From the NCBI GenBank assembly GCA_038380795.1, contig CM076275.1:2420501-2484500 (forward strand): a stretch of 64,000 nt of DNA. Reading direction: 5' to 3'. Positions 13,265 to 26,000 of this stretch are shown in pieces. The notes under the pieces are model-generated. The model was not told the DNA's origin, ran no database searches, and worked only from the letters and a program-made list of their open reading frames with translations. Within the stretch, counting starts at the first letter, position 1. Each line of letters begins with the position of its first letter. The position numbers and the translations under genes are program-made. Source of the DNA: Pyrocephalus nanus. Its lineage: Eukaryota > Chordata > Aves > Passeriformes > Tyrannidae.

Positions 13265-13714
13265 CCAAGATGTAAATTGCTGTAATGCAGTGTCCACACG
13301 TATTTTGTGTTTAAATGGTATCCCTCTTTCCCTGTGACCTCGATGTCACAACCCCCTTGAGACAAGATATTTTGTAAAAAGAGTGGCTTAGCTTTGCTGA
13401 CCTTTAAGACCTTAGTCTTGAGACCCTTCTGGATGCCTGTGCTTGTCCTTTCCCACTGCTGACTCTGCAGGAGGATGCAGCAGAGAAACCAGCAACAAAT
13501 AAGTTTTGAACATATAAATAAGTAAGTTTAGTAACTAAATCAAGCTGGAAACCAGCCAATCAGGAGCCCACCCACGTGTGTCAGTGTTCCCCAAGCCTAG
13601 AGGAGCTTGTGGCAGCTGCCACATGATCTTGCCCCATGCCTGACCACTTCCCTCCTATAGATTTGTACCTCCCTGCACTTCACGTGGGACAAGAGCAGCT
13701 CAGCCAGGTCAGTC

Positions 13715-13826
13715 CCCTCTGGCTTGGTTTGGGGACCTTAAAGCTCATCTTGTTCAATCCCCTGCATGGGCAGGGACACCTTCCAGGTTGCTCCAAGCCC
13801 CGTCCAGCCTGGCCTTGGACACTTCC
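13715..13826 (-). mobile_element. CR1 LINE 3' fragment
   Basis: Reverse-oriented CR1 words are in order: GGGGACCTTAAAGCTCATCT, TTCAATCCCCTGCATGGGCA, GGGACACCTTCCAGGTTGCT, then CCTGGCCTTGGACACTTCCA. The copy is short and diverged and lies within the probable PCBD2 3'UTR. Confidence 0.8.
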
Positions 13827-14978
13827 AGGTGCAGGACTGGATCTTGCAAGTGGTGAAAACTTCAGCTCTGGAACAGCAAACACAAAAAAATTCCCGGTGA
13901 GCTCCCAGCACTCACATCAGTAAATGAATCCTGCTTGGCTTAAGTGCTTGGCCAGGTCAGTGCTCAGCACCTTGCAGGATTGAGCCATTATTTGTGCTGT
14001 AATGCTCCAGGACCTGCTGCATCAGGCCGGGGTAGCTTGGCCGGGTGCCCGGAGCCACGTCCAGAGCTGCTGGCGTGAAGGAAGCGGCATTAGCAGGATT
14101 CTTGCTAAGCTGGGCTCAGCTGAACCAATGCTCACCATGTCCTCCTTTTTTTTTTTTTTTTGCTGTAGCTACAATTACTCACTGCACACGTTGTTGCAGG
14201 AGCTGCAGATCCCGCTGTCGAGGTTTAAAACCATTCCTTCTGCGGTTTCCACCTCTCTTTGCTTTTATCCCGTGATCCTCACCCCGACAGATTCCCGGTG
14301 CCGGCGGGGAGATTTCATCCCTGCTCCGGGCTCCCAGGAGGGCCTCTCGCCCTGCAGTCCCACTGCTGAGTGTCCCCAGCGTGCTGTGTCATGCCCTGGG
14401 AGCTGATTGACACCTCCGAGATGCCGGAGCGCATTGCTGGGATGACACCGGCGGCACAGCCGCTGCCTGAGAGCTGACAGGCCAGTGCCAGAACCTGTAC
14501 TGGGGGGGGAATGTGCGAGGTGTGTGGTCTCCTGGAGATTTGGGGGCTGCGAAATGCCACGAGCTGCCACCCGAGCGCTCGCGTCGATAAAATTGGAGAG
14601 GCGTTTTTTTGTAAATCCTCAGCGAGCACCACTGTCGTGTGCTGATCAGCTGCAGGAAGCAAGATGTTGGGGTTTATTGTCAGAAACCCTACTTGGGATA
14701 TCGAGTTAATATGTAAAAAGACCCAGATTCAGGCTGCGTGCTCAGATGTCCTTTTCTCACAAGTGCCTTCCCCCACTGAAGTGGAGGATTTCCCCGATAT
14801 GGTTTGGAAATGGTCGCTGTTGTGGGGTGTGAATGAAACTAAAACAAGCAACCAGGCTGTGATGTCTCCTGTTACTGGTGGGGAAGCGAAAGGAGCTTCA
14901 CCCAAAGTTTTGACAACGTCTCCAGTGAACTGCGAAAAGCCTGTTGTTAGCAACTGATATATAAGTGTGTGTGCGTGG

Positions 14979-14993
14979 AATAAAACCAATAAA
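14979..14993 (+). terminator. PCBD2: Tandem AATAAA polyadenylation signals
   Basis: AATAAA occurs at 14979-14984 and again at 14988-14993, followed within 30 bases by a T/G-rich stretch (GGGGATTTGTTTCTTTATTA). This is the usual layout of a cleavage and polyadenylation site. It is the first exact AATAAA pair downstream of the PCBD2 stop that I noticed. Confidence 0.45.
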
Positions 14994-15015
14994 ACCAAAT
15001 TCCTCTTCTGGGGAT

Positions 15016-18000
15016 TTGTTTCTTTATTATTGTACATATGTGACAAAGCTGTTTAGTTTGAAGATGAATTTAAGATAAATAGTATTTTGTTACTGGGAGG
15101 TCTTTGGTTTAGAATATTGATATTTATTTACATACTCTGAGGGAAAAAAAATCCCCATCAACTAATTCAGCTCGGAGAGCTGCACTGTCTGGTTGTGGCA
15201 CTGAGCTGTCCTGGGGGTGTTGAGAATCCTGACCTGCAAAGAGGGAAAAATGCTCGGGAAGGGGGAGGATGGCATTGAAATGCTCCAAGTTTTATCACCA
15301 GTACTTGTTTATCCATAATTTAGTAATTTCTTGTTAACTTTGGGGCATCCCACAGACCCGCAAGCAAGGTGAGCATTAATAATAATAATAATAACAACAT
15401 AAAAACAGGATAAACAGCTTCCACTTTCTTTTCCAGTGAGTGCTGACTTGGGAGGCACTCTCACAGTGAAATCCTGACCCTGCAGATGCCATAAAGAGGA
15501 TCTTTCCTTACAGAAGCACCTTTTTTTTTGGGGCTGGTTTGGTTGTCACACATGTTTCCCGGCATTTCTGAAGTGCAGCCCCAAACTGCACTGAACTTCA
15601 CCTCCCACCCTGTCTTGGCAGCACCCCCAGCTTTCTGCAGAGCTGGGCAGGGGAGCCCTGTGATGCTTTTCCTGTAGCTCCCTAAACCCACAGCAGCCAC
15701 TCCGTGCTCCCACATCTGCCCAGCTCTTCCCCCGTGCGTGTGCGGTGAGTTTGGGGTGCTGGGGGCCATGGGGAGGGGGTGCACAGCCTCCCTGGCTGAG
15801 CTGGAACTTCACAGCAAATTCAGACAGCAGGGATTTAGTGACAGGCACTGGATTCGGGCCAGCAAACTCAGCCTAAGGCTCCTTCTCTTGTGAGGAGCAT
15901 CATCAGCCCAGCCCTGAGCCAGAGCAGCCGGCATGCAGGGTTTGGGTCTTTCCCTGGTGGTGGCATTGCTGGAGCTGCTCTGTGATGTTACAGCCCGAGC
16001 AGCTGCCCAAAATACAGCTTCCTCTGCTGTGCTGGCTCCTCCTCGGGGTCAGCCTGGTGCCTGCTCCCCGTGAGCCCACAGGGTCACACCCCAAGGCAGC
16101 GTGGTGCTGCTCCTGCAAACTAATCACTAATCCCAGCTTCAGCTCACAGCTACCAGCCACCAGGTTAAATAACTCCCCTGGAGTTTTGGGGGGGTTTTTT
16201 TGCTCTAAGACTAATTGTGGATTGAAATATTTGGATAATCCGTCAGAAACAACCTCCTTGCAGGCAGCTTTCCTGTGTTGAGACTGATACAACTCGCTGT
16301 GTCCCCTCCACCAACCTTGTCCACGGTGTATGGGAAAAACACCATCCCTGGGAGACCCTCCAGTGGTGCTCCGTGGTCACAGGAAATTAAAAAGCAAAAA
16401 CTCGAGGCTGAGAGATGCCTGCAGTGTGCTGTGTGGTTGGGATTGGTGCTGAGCCCCCGTGAGGCTGGAGATCAGACCTTCACAGGACCCACTCTGAAAC
16501 AGGGCCAGCAAATAATCCTTTTCTTTCCCCGCCACGGGAGCTCAGGTCCAGTAAACTGCAAAAAGTCATATTGAAAGGAGAGGCAGCGGCATCAGATGTG
16601 CTGCAGGGCTCTGGGGATGGGCTCCCTCAGCTCTGCAGGAACATGTTAGAAAGCAAAAGTCTCTCTTGGTGTGTGAGTCATGGCTCGGTCTGGCTGCCCA
16701 GGGACTCCTCCTGCCCTTCCTTCTCCTCCTTCTCCTCCTGGCTGCCCAGACTGCAGGCTGAGGGGTGGTGGTGGAGTGGCTGAAGAAGAGATGGGTTTTC
16801 TGTTAATTAACCTCTCTCTCTCATCTGGAGCAGTTTGGACATCAGAAGGCTAATGAGGACATGTCCTCACCCAGCTGCCTCTCCAGGATGGAAGGACAGA
16901 CTGATGTGGTTACTTTTCAGATGTCTGTGACACGTCCCTGGCTCCAGGGTGGGACTGGAGGGGTCACAGCATCCCTTGGGAGGTGTCTGGGCTTCTGTGC
17001 TGGTGGCCCCTGCCTCTTCATTGGCCTTGCCTGGAGCCCTGGGGGTTCAGCAGAGCAAAACCACAGGGTGGATCCCATGGCAGTTTTGAGTTGGTTTGTG
17101 TCCCCTGGATGGGGCTTGGCCCAAGGTCAGGGGTTCTTGCAGCATCCCTGGTTTTGGGTGATGAGCACAATTCCTGGGGTCTGGCCCCCATGGCTGCTTG
17201 GGGTGGCTGTCAGGCCACTGTCCTTCCCTGTGCCATTGCCTGCACTGGCTCAGTCTGGATAAAATGCATTTCAGCTTCAGATCCCTTCACCTATTTTGAC
17301 ACTTTCCATTCTAAAAATGCCACTGTCTGGTCCTTTCCAACACAGCCCTTTCCCCCTTGTGTTTTTGGCTCAGCTGGGTTAAGCACCCTTTTAATACTCA
17401 GTCTTCACATTGAAAAATCTCTTTTGGTCACATTCCTTGATTTCCTTGTCTCACACAAGCCAGCTACTGTAGGCAAACCTCTGAGCCTTAATTATATATC
17501 CCAGTAATACATAGCCAGGCCTGGCTAATGTCAAGAAACCCAGCCAGGAGCATCAGAGGTTTCCAAGAGCTCTGGCTGCAGGACCAGGAGGGGACAACCA
17601 AAGGTTTCCAGCCCCTCCCCATCCTCCAGCTCACCAAGGACAGCAGTGGGATGAGTGTGGAGCTCCTCTCCATAGTTAAGTCACAGCAGAGAGCCCAGGA
17701 CTCTCCTGTACCCACGTGTCAGGGGCTGGTTGGCCCAAGAGGGGCTGATGCTTTTTGGCAGCCCATGAGAAAAGGTGAAAATTATTAATTCCTGATTTTT
17801 TAAGAAGCCCATGACTTGTCCATTGTATTTCCCCCCGCCCTTTTTTTTTTCTCCCCAAAGGAGGGAAGAGATTTTCTTTTTTTTTACTACAGCAGAGTAG
17901 ACACACCAAAAAAACCCAACAAACCTCTAAAACATAGGTCATGTCCTATTCTTGGTCTGTGTGTATTTTTCTCTCCAGCACACATCTCCTGCTTAGTTTT

Positions 18001-20765
18001 CTCCTGACGGCTCTGGAGGTTTATTTTTCAGCAAGGAGCTTATGTGGGCAATGAATGCTCAGCCAGCATTTCTGCCTGTAATTAATTGGCTGGGTAGCCC
18101 ACCAGAAGTGGGATGTTTATTGGCACAGGGCTCTTATAACGTTCACTTCTGAGCCTTCATTCCTCTAGTTTGGATTGTAAACTTCACTTATCACCAGACT
18201 TTTATGTGTTAATTATTCTGTGTCGCTGGGAGAAGGGAGGACACGTAGGAGTGCATGAAATAATGAGTGATTTAGGCACGGGGGATCAGATGCTCCAGTT
18301 TGGGCTGACTGATTATAAGAGAGAAAAGTGATGCCTGGCAAAATTGGGGAGATTTAAATCCTGGTAAGTGTGTGCTTGTTGGTTTGAGCCTCACACCATG
18401 CACTCACTGCCAGGAGATGCCTCGTCCGGGGACCACGAGGAGGAAAACCTGTAGGATCAGATTTGGCACCACTGCCCCCTGAGACACTTAAAATGTTGAG
18501 GTGCTTTGAAAAAAAAATCCCAGTCAGCACAAATCTGACAGTTTAAGAGCCTAAATGCCTTTGAAAACCTGGGCCATGCAGCACCAGGTTTTGGTAGAAG
18601 TTGGGGGGACTTCACACCTGAGGGACTGGGACCACTGGGAAACTGCAGCCTGGCTTTGGGGGAGAGGGCCTAGAAAGGCATTGCTGGGGGGGGGAAATGC
18701 CAAAGAGAAAAATTCTTCAGTCCCTTCCCATTCCAGGGATGCTGGAAATATCCTGCAAAGCCCCACCAGCTCCAAGGGCATTTGGTACTTGGCTTTGTGT
18801 CCTGACCTGAAGGGATGACAAGTGCCCTGAGCCACTTGGCATCCCAAGAGACAACACCTCTTTGCCTAAAATTTGTTTAAAATGCGATAGAACCATCTAA
18901 ATGCATTTTGCTGAAGGTGTGGGAGGCTGTTTATGCCTCTGTGTGTATTGTTATTTATTAATTTAAGCCTAAATTAGCCCTCAACAGGTTAGCAGTATTT
19001 AATGCAGAGAGCTCAAACATGCAACACATTCTTGGCACGTTTCCCTTTATTAATTAAAAACCTCTTTAAAACACTCTGCCTTCCACCTTGGAGCAATAAA
19101 TTTCCACCTTGAGGAAATAATTTCCTTGTTGTATTCCATACAGAGACGTTCTGTTAGCTGCAATCCCCGTTCCAGTGTAGGCCCCGTTCAGCCTTATTTC
19201 AATTTCAAAATAAACTTTCAAAATGCCAGGTTTTCCTATTAAAAAAAAAAAATAAAATAAAAAGAAAATCAACTTTTCTGCTTTTAAAAAAATATATTTG
19301 GGATTAATTCTGATGTAGTTTACTGCTTGTGAAGACTGTGAGCCACAAAGCTCCTTCTCAATAAGAGCTCACAGGACTCTGCAGTGGTTCCTGAGGCAGG
19401 AGAAGAAGCCTTGGTGATCCAAACTGAGCTGATGGTCCTGCATGGGAGGCACTGCAGTTGCTGGGAGTGTTTTACAGCCCCCCTGCCACCCCCAGCTCTG
19501 GGTGGCTGCTTTTCTTTATGACCACGTGCCCCAGCCCAAACCTGCCTGACCCCATGACGTAACTTGGCAAAAATGTCACCTGATCTGGGGGGTTGAATGG
19601 CTTTTGTTCCTCTGCTAGTCCCGGGCTGTGCCTGCCAGAGAGACCTTCGTGTGCAGGGAGGCAGGAAAAGCCTCTGCTGTTTCCTTCAGGTACTGAGACC
19701 AAACTCAGTGGGTTTGGAGATGAGGGATGGTTGTGGTCTCGTCTCTCATGGCAGAGAAGGAGCAGCCAGACACTGAGGACACCAGAGATGTTATTCTACC
19801 ATCAGATTGTGCTCAAACCCCAAGGCACGGGGGTTAATTGCACTGATCATTTTTACTCAGCTAATTTATTAATGCAGGAGCTTGGGAACAGCTGCATCCC
19901 TTATCCAGAGGAATCCATTACTCCGTTGCTAACCTGTCCATGTTTCAAAAGGCACCCTGACATCATAATTATGGATGGGTTTTGTTTCACCATCCCATTT
20001 ATTGACCTGTATTTACCATTCCTGGATCTCCAGGTTGACACACGGAACAGGTCAGTAATGGTGGAAGAGGTGACTACAGGAGAGACTCCAAGCCACAAAA
20101 CCAGATGTCCTTTTGAGATACTGAATTATTTTCTTGGGATGAATGGATGTTTTGTGGCTGTTTTCCCTGGGGGAAGTGCTCTCAGCATGAGTCCAGGAAG
20201 GCACCATCCTAGGAATGGACTGGATTCAGCCCCATCAGGAGGACTAATACTGTTTCCCAGGAGCATGCAGTGTTGGTGTGGGATCAGGATCACAAATGGG
20301 ATCAATATCCTGCTGGAAAATTCACTGCTGTTCATTGTGGCCAGCCCTGGCACGCCCTGGGGTTAGCAGGGTGCTGGGTCTCCTCTGGGTGCACAGCCCC
20401 AAGCTCCATCCTCATGGCCTGGCTCACATTTCCACCCCTCAGCACACCTGGGAGAGAGGATAGGGCACTTTCCAGTTTATAGGGACAGTGGGGTTGGAGA
20501 ACATGTTTGCATTAAAGGTTGGGAGTAAGAAGAACTTGCCTTCTTACAGCACTAGTCCAGCCTGACCTGGGCTTTCCCTCAGCAAGGGACTTCTCTGGAT
20601 CCTGTTTGGGGAACAACCAACCCCAGGCTGCAAGTCTAAACCATGTAACCAGCAAAACCTCCCACAAATCCCCCAAATGGAGACTGCTGAGTTTTACATA
20701 TCTTGGGTTAACCTTAATGTGGTACAAGCCTGTGATCACAGCGTGATACCTATTGTTTAAAAAAC
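15016..20765. other. Intergenic: unique non-coding sequence
   Basis: No exon with splice sites and recognisable protein is visible. Minor contents are an (AAT)n run near 15378-15394, a CTCCTT-rich patch near 16715-16740, A/T homopolymers, and AT-rich unique patches near 18030-18370 and 18860-19060. The 257-codon open frame at 19593-20366 has no recognisable domain. Confidence 0.7.
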
Positions 20766-20845
20766 CCACAGTCTGGCCTGGAGTCCAGAAAAAAATCCCT
20801 GGATATCAAAAATTCCCTTTTACCCTGGACTCCAGGTGACTGTGG
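20766..20845. repeat. Imperfect inverted repeat (hairpin-forming)
   Basis: The left arm (20766-20788) reads CCACAGTC, TGG, then CCTGGAGTCCAG. The right arm (20825-20845) reads CTGGACTCCAGG, then TGACTGTGG, and is its complement apart from a small internal bulge. The loop is about 36 bases. Arms of over 20 bases this well matched are unlikely by chance. It could be a small MITE relic or a foldback hairpin. No open frame crosses it meaningfully. Confidence 0.75.
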
Positions 20846-22331
20846 TTACTGTCAGGAATCTCTATGTTATTCCCTCCCTACCACTGATCAGGACTAGGGC
20901 TTCTGAAAATGGTTTTGTGTGCACGTGGCACACATTGTGAAGCCACTCCTCGGTTGCCCTTCTGCCATTGTCCTCTGATCTTTTGGGAGAAGATTATTTT
21001 CAAGGATATGAACGAAAATTTGCAGAGTCAGGAGGCTCAACATGATTCAAAATACTTGGGATCTCTCCACTGCTCCTTGCCCTGCTGGGTGGCTGGCGGG
21101 GTGCTTGCCAAGGACACAGTTCTCCATGTGCCCTAGATATGGCCCTTCCCCTTTTACATGGCATTTTGGGATCCTTTTGCCATGCTCTTCTCTCACTGCA
21201 GGTTGCAGCATCACTGCTGGGAACTCACTGGCACATTGGGAGAGATTGTGGAAGTCACGAAAACAGAATCTTCTCCAGATCACGAGCGGATGAAAAGTTA
21301 AAAGCTCTTCAGGCAGAACAGGACCCTTGGTGTCTGTCAGAGCCCTGCCTGCCACCTGTGCTTCCAGCTTTCATTGAAATAAGGCAGAAACCTTTGTGAC
21401 TGCAGATAATTTGGGAAGTCTCTGCTCTCCCTTCCGTGCTGGCAGCGGGTGGAGGAGCAGCCGCCGCTCTGGCCCCGCTGCTGATGGAGGAACGCTGAGC
21501 CCTGGAACGACTGCGGGCTGGGAACACATCACAGCCTGGGTCCTGTTCCTGGAAACCTTGTGGCAAGGCTGGGACCAGAGCCCAGGCCTGCAGTGCTCTC
21601 CCTGCCAGCTCCCTCTTTCGAAGATCGAGCAGCCTTGGCACAGCGAGAGGGCTGCTCGGAGCCGTGGGGAACCAACCGGCTCTGAGGCTGCGATGCCTGG
21701 GATCAAAGCAGCTCCTTCCTGTGCCCTGATGCTCATCAGCACCTTGGAACAACCCTCCTGGCTTGGTCTGGCAGTGTGAGTGTGAACACACCCTGGCAGT
21801 GTGAGTGTGAACACACCCGCACAGCCCGGGGTGATGGGAGAGGGAAGGGCAGAGCCGTGAGCAGCACGAGCTGTTCCGGCACAGAGTGCACCCCAAGGGC
21901 TGGGTGGTGGTGATGGCACAGCCTGCTGTGCCAGGGGTGGTGAGCACTGAGGCACCCTGACCCAGATTAGCAGAGCAGGGTTGGCTGCACGACTTGGCTT
22001 TGCCCTCGACATCCGTCCCCTGTTCTCGTTCCTGCTGTGGCAGGAACCCAGAAATGAGTGTTGGGGGTGACAAAAGTGCCAGCAGGGGACCTGGCATCTC
22101 TCCTGGCTGGTTGATGGGGGTTAGAGGGGTGGGTGCCTTGTAGCAGGGATGCTGAGGGCTCACTGCTGCTCCTCTGCTCCTGTGCTCGTGCCTTCCATGA
22201 GCTGGACATGAGGCAGCCACAAGCTGTGCCTTTGATGGCACTGCTGGTGTAACATCAGGTGAGATTTTCTTGTTTTGTATGGCCATTCCTTGTGATCCTG
22301 CACAGTCAGTGGGAGTTCAGCGTTGCCAGAG
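20846..22331. other. Intergenic: GC-rich non-coding sequence
   Basis: The sequence is unique and locally GC-rich around 21430-21700. A minus-strand open frame of 325 codons (22286-21309) covers most of it, but its translation is compositionally random and no domain is recognisable. A 25-bp tandem duplication lies at 21771-21820. Confidence 0.6.
21771..21820 (+). repeat. 25-bp tandem duplication
   Basis: A unit beginning GGCAGTGTGAGTGTGAACAC occurs twice head to tail (21771-21795 and 21796-21820) with no differences except at the very end. Near-identity suggests a recent slippage event. Confidence 0.9.
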
Positions 22332-22425
22332 GAACACAGGATCCCAGAATATTTGGGTTAGGAAAGGACCTTAAAGAACATCTGGGCAGGGACACCTTCC
22401 ACCAGACCAGGCTGCTCCAAGGTGG
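22332..22425 (-). mobile_element. CR1 LINE 3' fragment
   Basis: Reverse CR1 words: ACACAGGATCCCAGAATATT, GGTTAGGAAAGGACCTTAAA, then CTGGGCAGGGACACCTTCCA and a CCAGGCTGCTCCAAGG word. It is a short non-coding tail fragment. Confidence 0.85.
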
Positions 22426-22989
22426 TGGGCATGGCTGGGGGAAGGTCAGATACCCCCCATGGCCCACTGATTTTCCATCTCGTTGGATTATATGCCATGG
22501 AGCTATTGGAGAAAAGCAGATTTTCATCTCATCTCTCCCCCAAATTTGTCACATCGTGTATTAGAGCACCACATGTGTTTCCATCATGTTGGCAAAGTTT
22601 TAGGAAGTATCCCTCATAAAACACAAAATGATTACAAATGAGAACACGAAGAACAAATCCAGCAGGAGCTGAATTGTCCCTGGTTCCTCCTCCACCCTTT
22701 TACAAGGAGCTCCTGTTCCCAGCTCTCAGCCAGCTTGGGTGAAGGCTTTGGGGCACAGACACCCTGCAGATGGCAACACCAGGGCTGGCATTGGAAGGGC
22801 AGATTTAGGAGAGTGGTGGAGATGAGCTCTCTGGGGCTGGTGAGAGGCAGGCAGGGCCTCAACATTGGCAAGGAGAGCTCTGCAAGATCAACCCACTCAC
22901 CTCTGTAGGGTTGCACCAATAATTTGGCTTAGATACTGCTCGTGCCAGGCTATCATTTATTTCGTGCTGGAAGCCAGTGTGGTGATGAA

Positions 22990-23065
22990 GAGGGTATTTT
23001 CTAGAAATCTTCATTGTGAGGGTGGGGAGGCCCTGGCACAGGTTGCTCAGAGAAGCTGTGTAATG
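22990..23065 (+). mobile_element. CR1 LINE internal 3' fragment
   Basis: Sense CR1 words are present: TTCATTGTGAGGGTGGGGAG, GCCCTGGCACAGGTTGCTCA and GAGAAGCTGTG. The 3' terminal part is missing. This fragment and the minus-strand piece at 22332-22425 are independent insertions, judging by orientation. Confidence 0.75.
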
Positions 23066-26000
23066 GGACATTGCTCGACCCCTTTGGCCAGGCTGGGCAG
23101 TGTGAAGCAGCCCTTCTGAATGGTGTCCTTGATTTTGGGAGGTGTCAGCAGCCTTGCTGGTGCCCAGCACACAGTGTGATGCTGACCCTCAGCTTTGTCC
23201 TGGGGAGACCCACAGAGCAGCCAAATATCAAATGGGGTTCTCAGCAAAAGATACTCCTGCTTATTAATGAGGGATGTTAATGTACTTTGTGAGTTGGAGT
23301 CTGCAAATTGGGCTGGTGTAAATTAGAGCCAGGCCAAAAAATTGGGAGGGCTGCAGTGGTGTGAACTGGGCTTCACAAAATAGAAAGGAGAGGCCCCTTT
23401 TGTCAGGCCATGGCTTTTCCTCAGAAGCTAAACGATACATAATGTTTATATAGTGTTTTGCCTCTCCTAAATGCAGGCTAGACATTAATTGATTCCAGGT
23501 TTGCTCTGTGAAGTGGGTCAGCTCTCTCCAAGTGGCAGATAAAGGAGAGGAGGGGATGGCTGAGAGGTGCAGGGGGGTCAGCGCCGGCGCCGGGGCATCC
23601 AAACTGGTGGCTGCCCTCCCTGCTGGACCATGCTGCCACCCCGAGTGTACACCACTCCTGATGGATGTGGAAATCAGCTGGGCCTCTGTAAACCCAGCTA
23701 CATTAAGCCCGGTTCAAATGAAATCTGTTTATGTCTCCATCGCTCGCCGCTGGTCAAAGCAGAACTTAACTAACCCAGCGCTGTTTGTGTTCAAAGCCTC
23801 TTAAAGCCCTGCTCTGACCGTCCTGAAGTGAGATATAAAGTGCTCTCTGGGCCCTGGCTGGAGGCCAGGGAACTGTTTCAGACCCCCCTCTCTCTCTTTT
23901 GCTCGTGGGGCCGTTTAGCAAAAGCATCACACATTTCAAACAGTGATGGAAAAAAATAATTTTAATTCACTTCTGTTTACATAGCATTGGAAGCTTGGGA
24001 GGGTTTGTGGAGACAACTATTAATGGCTTGAACTGGCAGGGTCCAAATGTTGCCTTGGCCTGGGAACATGAGCTGCATCCCAAGCCCCCCAAGCACTGGC
24101 TGAGGGTTCTGGGGAGCGAGGACCCAATGGCTTGGTGGGTGCCACTGTTGGGTTCCCTTTTGCCATCTTGGAATCAGCTGAAGTGCCCGTTCTGCTGGGG
24201 CTGAACTGCTGAAACCCAAAGCCTGGGTCTGTGCAAACACCCAGCTCTTCCTGGTTGCCTCCATTTCTGGCTGCCCAGCCTGGAGGTGCTGGGAGATCAG
24301 ATGGTGGGGCAGTGGGGGTGTCTCCAATCTCTCAGCACGGCTCCTGCACTGCTGTCCTAAAGCCCAACTCCATAAAACTTTTTGGTCCAGCCTTTTGGGA
24401 CCACAGCCCTTGAGTTTTGGTTCATACACCGTGTCAATCAGCTCCCAGGCAGGTGGAGCCATTCCCCAGTGTGCAGTGGGTGGACTGGATCCCATCTGGA
24501 GTGCCCTCAGCCCATCAGGGAGGTGGGATGAGCAGGCACTGGCACACCTGCAGGCTGAGCCTGGCCTGTGTGGTACACACACCCCTCCACGTGTCCATCA
24601 GAAGACTCAGACACGGTTTTACTGGCACAGCGGGGTCTTGCACCTATAAAACTGCTCTTAATTACTTCCCAAGTTACTCACCAGGGTGATGCTGATTTTG
24701 TCTTATAATCCAGTAGGACTTTGTTTAGTACAAACCTCTGCCCACCATGACTTCCCAGTCTGTGTGTACTGGTGTGTGATCATGCACTGCATGCACATGC
24801 CTGTGGCTGGATTTTGGACACCACTGGCCCGCTCAAGCAGGCTGCCCATGACATTTTTGTTTTCCAGCCTGTGCCTTCCACACTGCAGCACTTCCACACA
24901 GGGCTGTGATGCTGCTGTGGGGCTCTGGCAGGTTGGTAGATGCCTTCACGAGGGGGTGACAGCTTGGGAAGTGCCTGTGAGCCTGGGTTGGAGGGTGACA
25001 AACTTCAGGTCCTCCCTCCCAGTGTGTCCAGCTCCCACATGCACAAGGAGTTTTTGCTCTGCTTTGCCAGCTGAGTTTGAAACAAGCTCTGTAGCAGCAA
25101 AGAAAATAGTAGAGAAAATTATGGTTGGGAACTAAATCCACGCCAGCATCAATTCCTGCAGCACCTAGACACTGCTTTGAAGCTCTCCACTCCAAATATT
25201 AGCTCTGTGATCCCTGGGATTACCGTGTCCCATGGCATCAGAGTGCCAGTATTGCAAAATGCATGAGCACACATTTTATCTGCCTGCTTTGCAAGTCAGC
25301 CTTGCCCAGCAGATGATGGGGATGCTTAAAGGCATGCTGGTGTTGGAGGCTGGATCACCTCCTGCTGCCACTCTGGCTCTGGTGGAAACCAGGGTGGGAC
25401 TAACCTGACCTCATTACCCAAGCCTGATGTATTCTGCACCCAAATCTGCACTGTGTGAAACACTGTGTTTAAAAGAGAAAAATTAATGTATGAGGATAAA
25501 GTTTTATATGCAGAGCAGAGACTGATCTTTGCCAGAGGGCTCCCTTGAGGTGTTGGGACATTATTTCTCCCAGGCTGCAGACCCTGAACAATGTGGTTTC
25601 ATGACAGGGAATGCAGTACATTATTTTCCTGTGCTGGGAGAAAGTGTTGGATGGAAGATCTGTGAGTAAAACACAGGCTGAGGAATGCTTTGTGAGCTTA
25701 GTCACCACCTGGGTGACTCAGAGAGGGAGAACAGCCTTTATTCTGCAAGATATCCCCATCCTACAGGGATTTTCCTTTAAAAAAAGGGCTCAAAGTTCGT
25801 TCCAAAATTATGCAATTGGGTGGAGCCCAGCTTCACCCTGCACAAGAGGTGATCTTTAGGTGGATGCTGTGCTTGATGAGGCACTCAGAGGTAGCAGCAT
25901 GCTCTGATACACAAAAGTCATGTTACCCAGAGCCATCTGCTCTGCCTGTGCCAGCAGCAAGGAACGTTGTAGGGGAGGGTTTGAATTCAGTGGGAACCTC

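Larger units (their letters stand above)
13265..15015 (+). other. PCBD2: Probable PCBD2 3'UTR
   Basis: The stretch from the stop codon to a pair of polyadenylation signals at 14979-14993 is the simplest 3'UTR, about 1.75 kb. It contains a minus-strand CR1 fragment (13715-13826) and a T16 run near 14146-14162. Earlier AATAAG variants near 13496 and 13517 could give a much shorter form. No transcript data are available, so the end is inferred. Confidence 0.45.

Noticed and set aside
13945..13990. Possible ancient repeat fragment (CTCAGCACCTTGCAGGATTG)
   Set aside because: The words resemble an old amniote repeat, but the match is too short for a firm call.
19593..20366. Plus-strand open frame of 257 codons
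   Set aside because: No recognisable domain, no Kozak-quality start and no sign of codon bias. Nothing supports it as an exon or a retroposed gene.
21309..22286. Minus-strand open frame of 325 codons
   Set aside because: Composition is random for GC-rich DNA, with tandem-duplication-derived HTHTA words and no domain, splice or promoter context. It is longer than average only because the region has few stop triplets.
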